Assembly (NCBI RefSeq): GCF_001400735.1
Contig: NZ_LJPW01000173.1
Span: 61,505-125,504 of the forward strand
Reading direction: 5' to 3'
DNA: 64,000 nucleotides
Origin: Pseudomonas caricapapayae
GTDB lineage: Bacteria; Pseudomonadota; Gammaproteobacteria; Pseudomonadales; Pseudomonadaceae
The notes under the pieces are model-generated. The model made no database searches, was not told the DNA's origin, and was given only the letters and a program-made list of their open reading frames with translations. Position numbers and translations under genes: made by a program. Positions 52,421 to 62,571 of this stretch are shown piece by piece (the first letter of the stretch is position 1; every line of letters starts with the position of its first letter).

Positions 52421-53509
52421 TCAGTTGCGGAAGGCTGCACCGGTCTGCACCACGCTGGCCGATCCGAGTAACTGACTGATGAACCGGCTCCAGCGGGTGA
52501 TGTCGGCGGGACCGACGAATACCACGTCCTGCGCCTTGAGCTCGAACTGCCCCGCCAACAGGTAGGCTGTGGGCTTTTTCGCGTTGAGGTGGTAAACGGA
52601 GGAGGTGGCTTCGGCAAAGTTTTCCGCACCGCGTATTACGTAGACTGCATCGCCGTCCGCACTGTCCGGGTTTAGTCCGCCGGAATTTCCCAGAGCCTCC
52701 AGCAGCGTCAGTCGGGTGGTGCCGAAGGAGATCACTTGCGGATTACGCACTTCACCCAGCACGTAGATCTTGTTTCGCGAATTACTGTTCAGGTGCAGGT
52801 AATCGCCGTCCTTGAGGAAGATCCTGCTCAGTTGCGAGTCCTTGCGGTTGAGCGAGTCGATGTCGATCAGGTAGTCCCTGCCGTCGCGCCGCAGGGTCAG
52901 TCCGGCCAGGTTGGCATCGGTCAGGTCTACACCTGCAACGCTCACCGCCTGCACCAGGCTCAAGGGAATATTGGTAATCGGTTGCGGGCCGGGGACCTTG
53001 AAAGAACCGGACAAAAGTATTCGCTGGCTGTTGTAGCGCAGCACTTTGACGTCGACCTTGACCTCGGTGTATTGCGGTGCCAGCCCCATGCGCAGCTGCT
53101 CGCGGACCTCGCTGACCGTTCTGCCGCTCGCACGGATCCTTCCGACATAGGGGAAGTAAAGTGTGCCATCGTTGAGCACTTCCCGGGTGTTGGCATCCAG
53201 TTGGTCCTGCGAGCCTGGCGCTGTCAGTTCCGGGTGTTCGAACACGGTGACCAGCAAGGTGTCTCCTGCGCCAATCACGTATTCCGGGGTTTTGTAGTCA
53301 AGCAGCGCCTGCGGCAGTGCCTTGGCCTCTGCCGTTGCGCGCAGTTGCTGTTGCTGCAAGCTTTTCGGAGTGACCTCGATCAACTGCGCACGTGGCTCGT
53401 CTGCCTTGCCGGTAGTGACGTCGTCCGGCGTCATGTGCTGCCCGGGGGCAAATGCACAGCCTTGCAGCGCCAGGCTGGTGAGCAGTAAGGCAACTAACGT
53501 TGGATTCAT
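52421..53509 (-). CDS. Polysaccharide export outer-membrane lipoprotein (Wza/PslD-like)
   Basis: 362 residues. Lipoprotein signal with lipobox ALQGC near residues 16-20 from ATG 53509 (AGGA upstream). The Poly_export domain begins EYVIGAGDTLLVTVFEHPEL, followed by SLBB repeats (ILLSGSFKVPGPQPITNIPL; IYVLGEVRNPQVISFGTTRL). It should form the outer-membrane channel that works with the Wzc-like kinase. It is the last visible gene of the operon in transcription order, and a hairpin follows. The frame is open upstream of 53509 but without homology. Confidence 0.9.
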   Translation of the reverse strand: MNPTLVALLLTSLALQGCAFAPGQHMTPDDVTTGKADEPRAQLIEVTPKSLQQQQLRATAEAKALPQALLDYKTPEYVIGAGDTLLVTVFEHPELTAPGSQDQLDANTREVLNDGTLYFPYVGRIRASGRTVSEVREQLRMGLAPQYTEVKVDVKVLRYNSQRILLSGSFKVPGPQPITNIPLSLVQAVSVAGVDLTDANLAGLTLRRDGRDYLIDIDSLNRKDSQLSRIFLKDGDYLHLNSNSRNKIYVLGEVRNPQVISFGTTRLTLLEALGNSGGLNPDSADGDAVYVIRGAENFAEATSSVYHLNAKKPTAYLLAGQFELKAQDVVFVGPADITRWSRFISQLLGSASVVQTGAAFRN

Positions 53510-53590
53510 TGCGTTTTTCCTTTCATGGCATTGCTCCTTTCTTTGAGCGCACCGAGGGTGCCCGGCGCGTTTTTTCACTCAGATGCCGCC

Positions 53591-55000
53591 TTAGAAGGCG
53601 TTCTTGTTGACGAACCCTTTGAGCAGTGTCAGCAGGATGATTTTGAGGTCCAGCCAGATCGACCAGTGTTCGATGTATTCCAGGTCGAACTCGACGCGCA
53701 TGCGCATCTTGTCGAGTGTGTCGGTCTCCCCGCGCCAGCCGTTGATCTGCGCCCAGCCGGTAATGCCGGGCTTGACCTTGTGGCGCAACATGTAGCCGCT
53801 GACCTGCTTGCGGTACTGTTCGTTGTGCGCAATGGCATGAGGGCGCGGGCCGACAATGGACATGTCGCCGTGCAACACGTTGAAGAACTGCGGCAGCTCA
53901 TCCAGCGAGGTGCGCCGTAAAAAGGCACCCAGCGGCGTCACCCGTGCATCGTTGCGTGTGGCCTGAAGCACCAGATCGGCGTTTTCCTGGACGTTCATGC
54001 TGCGGAATTTCCAGACCATGATCGAGCGGCCGTCCAGCCCGTAGCGACGCTGACGGAACAGTACCGGGCCCTCGGAAGTGAGCTTGATAGCTGCAGCGAT
54101 GGCCAGCAGCGGCAGAGCGATCAACAGCAGAATCAGACAGGACAGGACGATGTCTTCGGCGCGCTTGACCAGGCTCCAGGCACCGTCCATGGGCGAGTCG
54201 AAGATGCTGATGCTGGCCAGGCCATTGATGCTCTCACTGCGCGCATGCAGCAGATCAAACATGAACACGTCCGGAATCAGGTATACCGAGGCGGTGGTAT
54301 CACTCAAGCCGGTAATCAGCTCGCGTAATTGCGGTTCGGCGCTGAAGGCGAGGGTGATATACACCTTGTCGATCCGGTCCGCGCGGGCATCTTCGATCAA
54401 CTGATCCAGGTCGCCGAGCACAGGCAGGCGACGTTTTCCGGTCTGCAGATTCATTTGCTGCGGGTGCGCATCGTAAAAGCCCAGCAGGGTCAGCCCCATC
54501 CACGGCGCAAGGGAAATGGAGCGGGCCAGTCGCTCCCCTACCTGACCCGTCCCGACGATGGCCACCCGGCGCGTATTGAAGCCATGCCGACGCAGCGTGT
54601 GCAGGGCCAGGCGGATCAGCAGCCGATAGCCGCACAGCACCGCGAGCGCCAGCGCGAACCAGCTCATCTGGGTGTTATCGGGTAATTGCGTCTGCTTGAG
54701 CAGCAGGCTGTTCAGTAGCAGCAGGGTGATGAACGTCATCGACCAGTAACTGAAGACTTTGCTCAGTTCGCGCAGTATGCGTTCGCCACGCCACGAGCCG
54801 TACAGCTGGTGATATTCGCTGATCCAGTGAAAGACCAGCACCGCCAGGACGATGTGTGACCAGGCCCCGGTGCTGTCGGCGACGGTCAGCCCGGTTTGCC
54901 AGTAACCGATCAGCACGATAATGATCAGATCCAGCAGGCGATGAGCGAGGGAAAGCGTTGACTGATGGGCATGCAGAATACCGCGTACGGAAGTGCGCAT
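53591..55000 (-). CDS. Undecaprenyl-phosphate glucose/galactose-1-phosphate transferase (WcaJ/PslA family)
   Basis: 469 residues. The N-terminal region carries four or five helices and a CoA-binding-like Rossmann domain (VAIVGTGQVGERLARSI near 146-162). The C-terminal bacterial sugar transferase domain has VLFRQRRYGLDGRSIMVWKF near 320-339, SLDELPQFFNVLHGDMSIVG and PRPH. It begins repeat-unit synthesis by loading a hexose-1-phosphate on undecaprenyl phosphate at the inner membrane. The sugar cannot be named from sequence. Between a glycosyltransferase and the export lipoprotein. Confidence 0.9.
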   Translation of the reverse strand: MRTSVRGILHAHQSTLSLAHRLLDLIIIVLIGYWQTGLTVADSTGAWSHIVLAVLVFHWISEYHQLYGSWRGERILRELSKVFSYWSMTFITLLLLNSLLLKQTQLPDNTQMSWFALALAVLCGYRLLIRLALHTLRRHGFNTRRVAIVGTGQVGERLARSISLAPWMGLTLLGFYDAHPQQMNLQTGKRRLPVLGDLDQLIEDARADRIDKVYITLAFSAEPQLRELITGLSDTTASVYLIPDVFMFDLLHARSESINGLASISIFDSPMDGAWSLVKRAEDIVLSCLILLLIALPLLAIAAAIKLTSEGPVLFRQRRYGLDGRSIMVWKFRSMNVQENADLVLQATRNDARVTPLGAFLRRTSLDELPQFFNVLHGDMSIVGPRPHAIAHNEQYRKQVSGYMLRHKVKPGITGWAQINGWRGETDTLDKMRMRVEFDLEYIEHWSIWLDLKIILLTLLKGFVNKNAF

Positions 55001-55013
55001 TGGGGGAGCTCGC

Positions 55014-56243
55014 TCAGACGGTTTTTATCGGGACGACACGGCCTGGCAGTTCGCTGCCCAGAACGGGCGATGGGTGCACAATCCGGTTCGTGTGGGGCAG
55101 GCGGGCCAGATGCACCAGATATGACGTGGCCAGCCGGTTTTCGACGAAGGCTTTTATCTCCTGCTCGAAGCGCTCCACCGAAAACCGTTCGGCATTGGCG
55201 CGGCAGGCCTCTGGCGCAATGCATGACTGCGCTGCCTCGAATTCGCCGATAGCGGCGATCAGCGATGCCGCGGTTTGCTGCCGGTAGAGCACGCCGGTCG
55301 GTTGCGGGTGCTCCAGACCGTGCACGGTCTCCATGACGCCACCCTTGCCGAACGCGATCACCGGCGTGCCGCAGGCTTGAGCCTCTACCGGGCTGATACC
55401 AAAATCCTCTTCTGCCGCGAAGACAAACGCCTTGGCGCTGCGCATGTGCGCCAGCAAGACTGCGCCAGGCTGGAACCCCAGCAGCGTTACGTTGGACACC
55501 CGGCTGGCAATCGCCTGCGCCTTGGCCAGGTCCGGCCCGTCGCCGATCATGATCAGGCGTTTGTCCGGCATGGCGGCAAACGCTTCGACGATCATCGGCA
55601 TGCGTTTATAGGGCACCATGCGCGAGGCGCACAGATAGAAGTCCCCGCGCGCGCCGTCGGGGGTAAACCCGAGCGTGTCCACCGGTGGATAGATAACCGT
55701 GGAGTCACGTCGATACGCCTTGGAGATGCGTGCACCGATAAAGCCTGAATTGGCAATGAACGCATCCACGCCGGTCGATGTGCGCTGGTCCCACAGGCGG
55801 ATGTAATGCAGGATCAGGCGTGCCAGGCTGCCCTTGATTCCCTTGTCCAGCCCCGACTCGTGGAGATACTGGTGCTGCAAGTCCCAGGCGTAGCGGATCG
55901 GCGAGTGCACATAGCTGATGTGCAGTTGGTCCGGGCCGCAGAGCACGCCCTTGGCCACCGCATGGCTGCTGCTGATGATCAGGTCATAACCGGACAGGTC
56001 CAGTTGCTCGATGGCCAGCGGCATCAGTGGCAGGTAGCGTGGATAGTGGTTGCGCGCACCGGGCAGTTTCTGGATGAACGTCGTTCTGGCGACCTTGCCG
56101 CGCAAATGCGTGCGGTCCTGATCGCTGAGAAAGTCGATGACCGCAAACAGGTCCGCATCGGGCCAGACGTTGATCAGTGAAGCAAGCACACGCTCGGCAC
56201 CGGAGTAACTCACCAGCCAGTCGTGGACGATAGCAATTCTCAT
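55014..56243 (-). CDS. Glycosyltransferase family 4 (GT-B), mannosyltransferase-like
   Basis: 409 residues. It starts MRIAIVHDWLVSYSGAERVL and carries ISYVHSPIRYAWDL near 108-121 and the GT4 donor motif FVFAAEEDFGISPVEAQACG near 271-290. The N-terminal acceptor domain is also typical. A GGAA site lies 5-6 bases before the ATG. Soluble or peripheral membrane; extends the lipid-linked oligosaccharide. Sugar specificity unknown. Confidence 0.88.
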   Translation of the reverse strand: MRIAIVHDWLVSYSGAERVLASLINVWPDADLFAVIDFLSDQDRTHLRGKVARTTFIQKLPGARNHYPRYLPLMPLAIEQLDLSGYDLIISSSHAVAKGVLCGPDQLHISYVHSPIRYAWDLQHQYLHESGLDKGIKGSLARLILHYIRLWDQRTSTGVDAFIANSGFIGARISKAYRRDSTVIYPPVDTLGFTPDGARGDFYLCASRMVPYKRMPMIVEAFAAMPDKRLIMIGDGPDLAKAQAIASRVSNVTLLGFQPGAVLLAHMRSAKAFVFAAEEDFGISPVEAQACGTPVIAFGKGGVMETVHGLEHPQPTGVLYRQQTAASLIAAIGEFEAAQSCIAPEACRANAERFSVERFEQEIKAFVENRLATSYLVHLARLPHTNRIVHPSPVLGSELPGRVVPIKTV

Positions 56244-56316
56244 GGGTGTTCCTTGCTGTAAGGGCCCGCGCTACTGCGGATGCGGAAGGGCGCATCCTGG
56301 CGTTACTGTGGTGGGT

Positions 56317-57432
56317 TCAGGGTTTGCCGGTAGACGATTCGGCAGCGTTATGCCGCTTGCTTCTCGACGCAGGAGAAGACGCCAGCAACGCATCGATACG
56401 CTGGGAAAGACGCTGCGCAGAAAGGTCCCAGGAAAAACGCTGCACGTTATGCAATCCCTGAACCTGCAGCGCGTTGCGCAACGGCGCGTCAATCAGCATG
56501 CGTTGCATGGCTGCGGCCATGTGGCTGACGTCCAGTGGGTCGAAATACAGTGCACTGCCCTGCAGGACTTCGGGGATCGACGCGGCATTGGCCGCCAGCA
56601 CCGGGCAGCCACAAGCCTGGGCTTCAAGCGGCGGAATACCGAACCCCTCGTAAAGCGAGGGAAACACGAACGCTGTCGCGCCCTGATATTGCGCGATCAA
56701 CTCGGCGTCGTTGAGTCGTCCCAGAAAACGGATGCGCGGGTCACGGCAGGCGAGACGTTGCAGGTCGGGGTCGGCAAACAGCGCGCTCGCCGCACCGACA
56801 ATATGCAGTTGCAGGTCGGCGTGACCACGCAGGCTTAGAAATGCCTGAATCATCCTGTTGAAATTCTTGTGCACGGCGGGCGACGAAACTGCCAGCAGGT
56901 ATTTCGGTTGATCGACAAGTGTCGTACCTGGCTTGAACTCGTCACTGACCGCGGCGGGCACGACCAGTACCTTGTCCTTGGCGTAGCCATAGAACGAGGC
57001 TATTTCACCCCGGGAGAAGCTGCTGCCGGTGATCAGGGTTCTGGCGCGTGACAGGAGGATCGGCGTGATGGTCCGATAGGCCAGCCGGAACAGCCGGGTA
57101 TAGCTTTGCGGGTAGCGCACGTAGCTGATGTCATGGTGAGTCGCTACCTGGTTGCCATAGAACACCGGCCCCGTGTTGCCGATCGAGATCAGCAGCGGGC
57201 TGCCCTGACGTTTCAGATGAAGCGGCAGATCGATCTGTTCCCACACATGGCCGGTGGAGTGTCCGATGCGCTGCGCCTGCAGCGCATTGGCACAGTCGTG
57301 CAGCTTGAGGTTGTGCGGGGCGACGAAGACCAGATCGTCGCGCAGTCGTTTTAGCGCTCTGCACATCTGCTCTGCATAGCGCTGCACACCACTGACATCC
57401 TGGGTAAGAAACCGTGAATTGATGACAATCAT
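56317..57432 (-). CDS. Glycosyltransferase family 4
   Basis: 371 residues from ATG 57432 (AGGA 8 bases upstream; an ATG three codons earlier has no room for a site). Motifs: NSRFLTQDVSGVQRYAEQM near 5-23, HHDISYVRYPQSYTRLFR near 99-116 and the donor motif VFPSLYEGFGIPPLEAQACG near 259-278. Member of the polysaccharide operon; linkage unknown. Confidence 0.88.
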   Translation of the reverse strand: MIVINSRFLTQDVSGVQRYAEQMCRALKRLRDDLVFVAPHNLKLHDCANALQAQRIGHSTGHVWEQIDLPLHLKRQGSPLLISIGNTGPVFYGNQVATHHDISYVRYPQSYTRLFRLAYRTITPILLSRARTLITGSSFSRGEIASFYGYAKDKVLVVPAAVSDEFKPGTTLVDQPKYLLAVSSPAVHKNFNRMIQAFLSLRGHADLQLHIVGAASALFADPDLQRLACRDPRIRFLGRLNDAELIAQYQGATAFVFPSLYEGFGIPPLEAQACGCPVLAANAASIPEVLQGSALYFDPLDVSHMAAAMQRMLIDAPLRNALQVQGLHNVQRFSWDLSAQRLSQRIDALLASSPASRSKRHNAAESSTGKP

Positions 57433-57521
57433 CTCAAGCATCCTGCTGATGAGGGGAGCTGGCTGGCGCCAGGTTCTGTCCTTGAACGGGGTAAACAGGG
57501 CGGGTTGCGCCCTTCGTCACA

Positions 57522-58727
57522 CTACGTGCTGCATTCCATAAGCGTCTGGGCAAAAATGCTTTCGTACTGGTCGAGCATCAGGTCCAGGTTCATCAACGAC
57601 GCGACGCTGTTGCGTGCCTGGCTGCTCAGACGTGCCAGCAGTTCGGGCTGCTGATGCAGCTTGAGCATTGCCAGCCCCAGTGAATCCGGGTCATCGGGGC
57701 TGCACAGCAGGCCATTGAGCGGGTCCTGAATGATTTCCGTCAGCCCGCCCATGCGGCTGGCGATGACCGGCAGCGAGTGCGCGCAGGCCTCGACGGCCAC
57801 CATGCCGAACGGCTCATTCCACAGGGAGGGAACGATTGCCACGTCGATCTGGCGGTAGAAGTCTTCTGGCCTCTGCACGCCGACGAAACGAATGTCCGGT
57901 GATGTTGCCATGGTCCTGAAGCGCTTTTCGTCAGTCGATTGTCCGCGCCCGGCAATCTGCAGCGTGGCCTTGAACGGCAAGTGCTGGAACTGATCGATCA
58001 ACCATCCCAGCCCCTTGTTTGCCGACAGCGTGCCCAGATAGCCGAAACGTAAGGGGGCGTCATCGCGGGGCGCTCTGGGCTGTCCGGGCATCGGTGCTGT
58101 GAACGGGCTGGCGTTATGCACCACATAGCCCCGCGCGCCCTTGAAATAGCCCTGCGCCTGCAAGGTGTCGAGCATGAACCGGCTGACACCTACGACCGTG
58201 CCGACCTGTTCTGACTGCTGTGCATGGTTGCTGCGCAACTGCGTGCACATCGTGCACTGGCGCTGACAGCTGTGCCCCTTCTTGAACATGGTGCTGGCAG
58301 GGCAGAGCAGGTAGAAGTCATGCAGAACCTGCACGATCGGGCGATTGGCAGCGGTTATTTCGTCCCACGCCGACACCGACCAACCGGTCAGGTTATGGCA
58401 CACCACCAGCTCCGGCTGCTCCAGTTCAATTACCCTTGCGACGTACTCGCGCATGCCCGCGTTGTAGCGATCACGCCAGTGCCAGGCAAGCCGCGCCAGA
58501 CGACCCGGACGTTGAGTCATGAAGTGCCAGTACCGGTTAAGCAGGCCGGCACGATAGACCTTGACTCTATTGACCTCTGCCAGCTGCAGGCCGGGGCGGT
58601 CTGTGGTGGCCAGTACCGCAACGCTGTGTCCGCGTTGCTGCAAGCCCTCGACGGTACGCTGCAGAATGATTTCCGCGCCGCCGCCTATGTCGGGTGCATA
58701 GAGACTGCTGATAAAGAGGATTTTCAT
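57522..58727 (-). CDS. Glycosyltransferase family 4
   Basis: 401 residues from ATG 58727, which overlaps the stop of the preceding GT2 gene by 4 nt. It starts MKILFISSLYAPDIGGGAEI and has VLHDFYLLCPASTMFKKGH near 130-148 with a cluster of Cys residues (CQRQCTMC) that is common in one GT4 subgroup. The donor motif is IVPSLWNEPFGMVAVEACAH near 296-315. Acts on the lipid-linked repeat unit. Confidence 0.88.
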   Translation of the reverse strand: MKILFISSLYAPDIGGGAEIILQRTVEGLQQRGHSVAVLATTDRPGLQLAEVNRVKVYRAGLLNRYWHFMTQRPGRLARLAWHWRDRYNAGMREYVARVIELEQPELVVCHNLTGWSVSAWDEITAANRPIVQVLHDFYLLCPASTMFKKGHSCQRQCTMCTQLRSNHAQQSEQVGTVVGVSRFMLDTLQAQGYFKGARGYVVHNASPFTAPMPGQPRAPRDDAPLRFGYLGTLSANKGLGWLIDQFQHLPFKATLQIAGRGQSTDEKRFRTMATSPDIRFVGVQRPEDFYRQIDVAIVPSLWNEPFGMVAVEACAHSLPVIASRMGGLTEIIQDPLNGLLCSPDDPDSLGLAMLKLHQQPELLARLSSQARNSVASLMNLDLMLDQYESIFAQTLMECST

Positions 58728-59725
58728 AGTGGGTAGGCCTTGTTCAGGCCCAGCGCGCTGGCTTCCCCTTCGCGAATGGCGTTGTTGAGCAGGCTCAACC
58801 GTGCGGTGACGCCGCAACGCCATGCATACAGGCTCAACAGACAAAGAAATATCCGGCGATTGAGCCGGTAGATCAGTGTGGAGGACGCCCAGACGTGCCT
58901 GTCGAACCAGGCCTGATTGCGTGCGGCGTAGTAGGCACGCAGATCCGATCCGCCCAACAGGTAGTTTTCGTAGACATTTCGGGTGCGTGCCTTGATGTTC
59001 CAGGAGTCTTCCAGATCATCCAGCAGCGCTTCGGGTATCAGCGATAACGTCCCGCCACCGTCGGTAATGCGCCAGGTGTACTCGGTGTCGTCGCTGTACA
59101 GGATGAGTGCGTCCAGTGGCAGGCCGATCTTCTCGTACAGGCTGCGATGGGCCAGCAATCCTCCATAGGTGGCGAACGGTAGCTGCACCCGCTCCGGCAT
59201 TGACAGGCTCGCACGGGGCTTTCCCCAGGGCAGGCGTCGCCAGATCTTGTACGGCAACTGGGCAATGTGGAAACCGAAGAAGCTTGATCGCCGCTGGATT
59301 GCGTAACGCAGCGGTACGCCAGCGGCGATGTCCGCTTGATGCGTGGGGCGAAAGCCGAGCACTGCGCAGTTGTCGCTGCCGTCGATTGTCTGCCTTTCAT
59401 GCAGCGCCCGGTGCAGCACTTCAATGGCATTGGCGGTTGGCGCGTTATCGTCGTCCATCAGCCAGATGTATTCGTCGCCTTTCTCCAGTGCGGCCTTGAT
59501 GCCTGTCGCATAACCGAAGGCCGAGCCGGTGTTGTGGGGCAGCCTGATCACCTGAACCTGATCGGGCCACTCGTCGCACAACGCCTGCAACGGCGCGACT
59601 GAGGCGTTGCTGACAATGATCACACGGGCAATCAGCGGGCTCTCCAGCGAGCGGCTGATCAATGTGTGCAGATAGCTGGAACGATCACCATAGGTGAGCG
59701 TCACCAGAGTGGTCTGGTGGGGCAT
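58724..59725 (-). CDS. Glycosyltransferase family 2 (rhamnosyl/galactofuranosyl-type)
   Basis: 333 residues from ATG 59725. GT-A fold: VTLTYGDRSSYLHTLI near 8-23 and the metal-binding YIWLMDDDNAPTANAIEVL near 89-107. The DDDN form and the shape of the protein (YSDDTEYTWRI near 210) resemble rhamnosyltransferase or GlfT-like GT2 enzymes. The operon member just after the antiterminator; 88 bases separate them. The upstream open frame to 59797 is non-homologous. Confidence 0.85.
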   Translation of the reverse strand: MPHQTTLVTLTYGDRSSYLHTLISRSLESPLIARVIIVSNASVAPLQALCDEWPDQVQVIRLPHNTGSAFGYATGIKAALEKGDEYIWLMDDDNAPTANAIEVLHRALHERQTIDGSDNCAVLGFRPTHQADIAAGVPLRYAIQRRSSFFGFHIAQLPYKIWRRLPWGKPRASLSMPERVQLPFATYGGLLAHRSLYEKIGLPLDALILYSDDTEYTWRITDGGGTLSLIPEALLDDLEDSWNIKARTRNVYENYLLGGSDLRAYYAARNQAWFDRHVWASSTLIYRLNRRIFLCLLSLYAWRCGVTARLSLLNNAIREGEASALGLNKAYPL

Positions 59726-59813
59726 GGTGCGGTTCCGGGGCTGATGAGATAGGCTGCGGTTGCCTGTTTTCAGGCACCTTTCGTGTGGCAGTTCCATACG
59801 CGAGCGGCGAGGC

Positions 59814-60326
59814 TTATGCGCGTGCTTCGATGCGCAACAGGCTGCTGATGGGCAATACCACCTTTTGCTGGCGTTGCAGCATGTTGAGCAGAATCACCGC
59901 GCGTTCAGTGCCATCTTCAGCCAGAAATATGGCTTCCACGTCACCCCAGTTGCCGGTTGTGATCATGACTGGCTCGCCCTGAATAAATCGTGCTTTGGGC
60001 GCGGGCGTCGAGAGTCGCTGGCGGATCTGTTCGATCAGATGATCGCGTACCGGCACCGGTTGGCCGCCGAACGTCACAATGCGCGAGACGCCGCGCGTGG
60101 AGCGAATCGGATACCAGTTGTCCTGCACCTGATCCATACGGATGAACAGGTAACCGGGGAACAACGGCTCGTCGGCCAGAGCCCTTGCGCCCGTTCGCTT
60201 CACGTTGGCCTGCAGTGGTCGGTAACACTCGAAATGTTGACGGCACAGATGTTCTTCGGCGCGGGCTTCCTGGCGGGGTTTGGTCTGGATCAGGTACCAG
60301 CGAGTATTCTGGTCGGACAGTGACAT
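59814..60326 (-). CDS. rfaH: RfaH/NusG-like transcription antiterminator
   Basis: 170 residues. NusG N-terminal domain at about 7-105 (RWYLIQTKPRQEARAEEHLC, LFPGYLFIRMD) and a C-terminal KOW region near 115-165 (GEPVMITTGNWGDVEAIFLA). RfaH-type proteins ride on RNA polymerase to keep long surface-polysaccharide operons transcribed. This one lies inside such an operon rather than apart from it. It has no ops element nearby that I can recognise; the operon start is beyond the window. AAAAGGA precedes the ATG. The symbol is by family. Confidence 0.85.
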   Translation of the reverse strand: MSLSDQNTRWYLIQTKPRQEARAEEHLCRQHFECYRPLQANVKRTGARALADEPLFPGYLFIRMDQVQDNWYPIRSTRGVSRIVTFGGQPVPVRDHLIEQIRQRLSTPAPKARFIQGEPVMITTGNWGDVEAIFLAEDGTERAVILLNMLQRQQKVVLPISSLLRIEARA

Positions 60327-60379
60327 GGTTAATTCCTTTTAAATGAAACAGCTCGGTTAACGACAGTCATTACTCCTGG

Positions 60380-62571
60380 CTAGCGGGGAGCAGGGTGGTA
60401 GTTGTAGCCGTAAGCCGCGCAGTCGTAATCGGACGTCGTGGCCTTGCGCACCACTGCATTGAAAATGGCACCCTTGATCAGAATTCCGTTCTGGCCCAGA
60501 CGTCGTTTGCAGGCTTCGATTTCCTGTACGGTGGTCATGCCAAAGCGTGCCACCAGCAGACAGGTGCCTGCCTGACGACCCACCAGTGTCGCGTCCGTCA
60601 CGGCAAGGACAGGTGGCGTATCGATCAGAATCAGGTCATACAGCGGCGACAGTTCGGCAAGCATCTTGTGGAAGTTGTCATGCATCAGCAATTCCGAGGG
60701 GTTGGGGGCCGCGAAGCCGCAGGAGATGAAATCCAGATGCCGGACCCGCGTCTGGTTGATGACATCGGTACAGCGCAGGCGGGCGGCCAGTGTGTCGGAC
60801 AGGCCGTGTTTGGGTTGCAGACCTAAAACGCGATGCAGGTAGCCTTTGCGCATGTCGGCATCGATCAGCAGGACCCGCTTGCCGGTCTGAGCAACGATGG
60901 TTGCCAGATTGCTCGATACAAACGACTTGCCGGCACCTGGCGTCGGGCTCGATATCATCAGCACGTTGTTACGTGCTTCAAGCATGGCGAAATGCAGGCT
61001 GGTGCGCAGACTTCGCAATGACTCGATGGCCAGCTCGCTGGGCGCAGCAATGCTCAGCAGCCTTGATTCCTTGCTGTCTGGAGTGCGCTTCTCGAGGCGC
61101 TCCTGCTGGCGCGAGTGGGGCAGCGATGCATAGACCGGCATGCCCAGACTTTCGATGGTTTCGGCGCTCTCGATGCCACGATAGAAGGCCTGACGTATGA
61201 AAACGATGATCATGGCGACCAGCGCGCCGATCAGCGTGGCCAGCGACACAATCAGTGTCTTCATCGGTTTGACGGGTTTCTCGACGTTGGTGTCGGCATT
61301 GTCGATGACCCGCACGTTGCCGATGTTGCCCGCGCGCAGAATGTCCTGCTCCTGGCTTTTGTTGAGCATCAGTGTGTAGGTCTGACTGATGACCTGCATG
61401 TCGCGGGTCAGACGCAACAATTCCTGCTGAGTCATGGGCAGCGCGTCGATTTTCTTCAGCAGGCCTTGTTTCTGCTGCTCCAACTGGTTCATCTGGCTCA
61501 TCAGGCTGCGATAGGTCGGGTGCTCACGGGTGTACAGCCGTTCCAGCTCGACGCGCCTGAGTTTCAGTTCGGAAAGCATCGAGTCGAGGCTGACCACCTG
61601 ATCGAGCACGCCTTTGGTTTCGATGCTCAGATCGACCGATCTGGCGCTGGTCTGGAACGTATTCAGCGCGGCTTCCGATTCCTCCAGCTGCTTGCGCACG
61701 GCGGGCAACTGGGAGCGTAGAAACTGCAGCCGCTGGGCGGCCTCGGCAGAACTGCGCTCGACGTTCTGGCGCACATACAGGTGGCTGACCTCATCGAGAA
61801 TCCGGTTGGCCCGCTGCGCATCCTGGTCTTCGATGGATAAATAGATGATGCCCGAATCCCTGCCAGCCTCGGCGATCTTCAGGCGGTTCTGATAGACCAG
61901 TGCGGTGCTGAGCGTGCGCTGTCTGGAGAGGCTGAAGTTCGTACCGGGGCGCGCCAGCAGCGTTGCGACCTGAATCCTGATCCCGTTGCCTTCGACAACG
62001 CGGTTGGTCGTGCCGCCAAGCAGCAGATTGTGTTCGTTATCGTACAGCGAGAACTGGCCCGGCCTGCCTGCGGTCAGGGTGAGTTTTTCGCCCAGCAGGT
62101 GTTCCGGTACTTCCAGTTGAAACACATCGATTTTTTCGCCACCCCAGGCGTAGTGGGTCAGGCCGAATAAAGGCTCTGCCAGCTCACCGTCGCGCACCGG
62201 CTTGAAGGTGCGGTACAGATAAGGACCGATCACTGGAAAGAAATCAGGTGTCTGAAGCGTATTGAGCTTCAAATCGTCGACCACCTTGCCCAGCAGTGCG
62301 CGTGACTTGATCAACTCTGCGACACCGAGAGTGGTTTGGCGCTGACCTCCGGAGTGCCTTCGATGCCGATTTTTCTGGGCTCTATCTGAATCATGGCGGT
62401 GGCCTGATACACCGGCGTGGCGAGAATGGCATACGCCAGACCCGCCAGAAAAAACAGGCCGACGGTCCACGCGATCAGGGTCTTGTGGTCGAACAGCATC
62501 CGCAGAACAGTTGCCAGATCGATCCGCGAGTCCTGTTGGAAATCCAGGGATGGACGGTTCATGACGGTCAT
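60380..62571 (-). pseudogene. Wzc-like chain-length regulator / tyrosine kinase, frame interrupted near 62315
   Basis: Two overlapping frames together make one BY-kinase of about 730 residues. The first, 62571-62311, encodes the Wzz N-terminus and first helix (MTVMNRPSLDFQQDSRIDLA to KPLSVSQS, stop). The second continues from about 62317 to 60380 with ELIKSRALLGKVVDDLKL, the second helix, Walker A SPTPGAGKS, A' LLIDADMRKG, Walker B LILIDTPP and the C-terminal Tyr cluster DYDCAAYGYNYHP. The upstream part of frame two is not homologous. The shift is equivalent to one lost base (or -1 slip). A TTG overlapping the stop might allow reinitiation. Sequencing error, true mutation or programmed shift are all open. 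Confidence 0.8.

Noticed and set aside
62311..62345. Programmed -1 ribosomal frameshift as explanation for the Wzc-like gene
   Set aside because: No X-XXY-YYZ slippery heptamer in the correct frame is visible in the 160-base overlap of the two frames. A base loss or sequence error is simpler; left open but not preferred.
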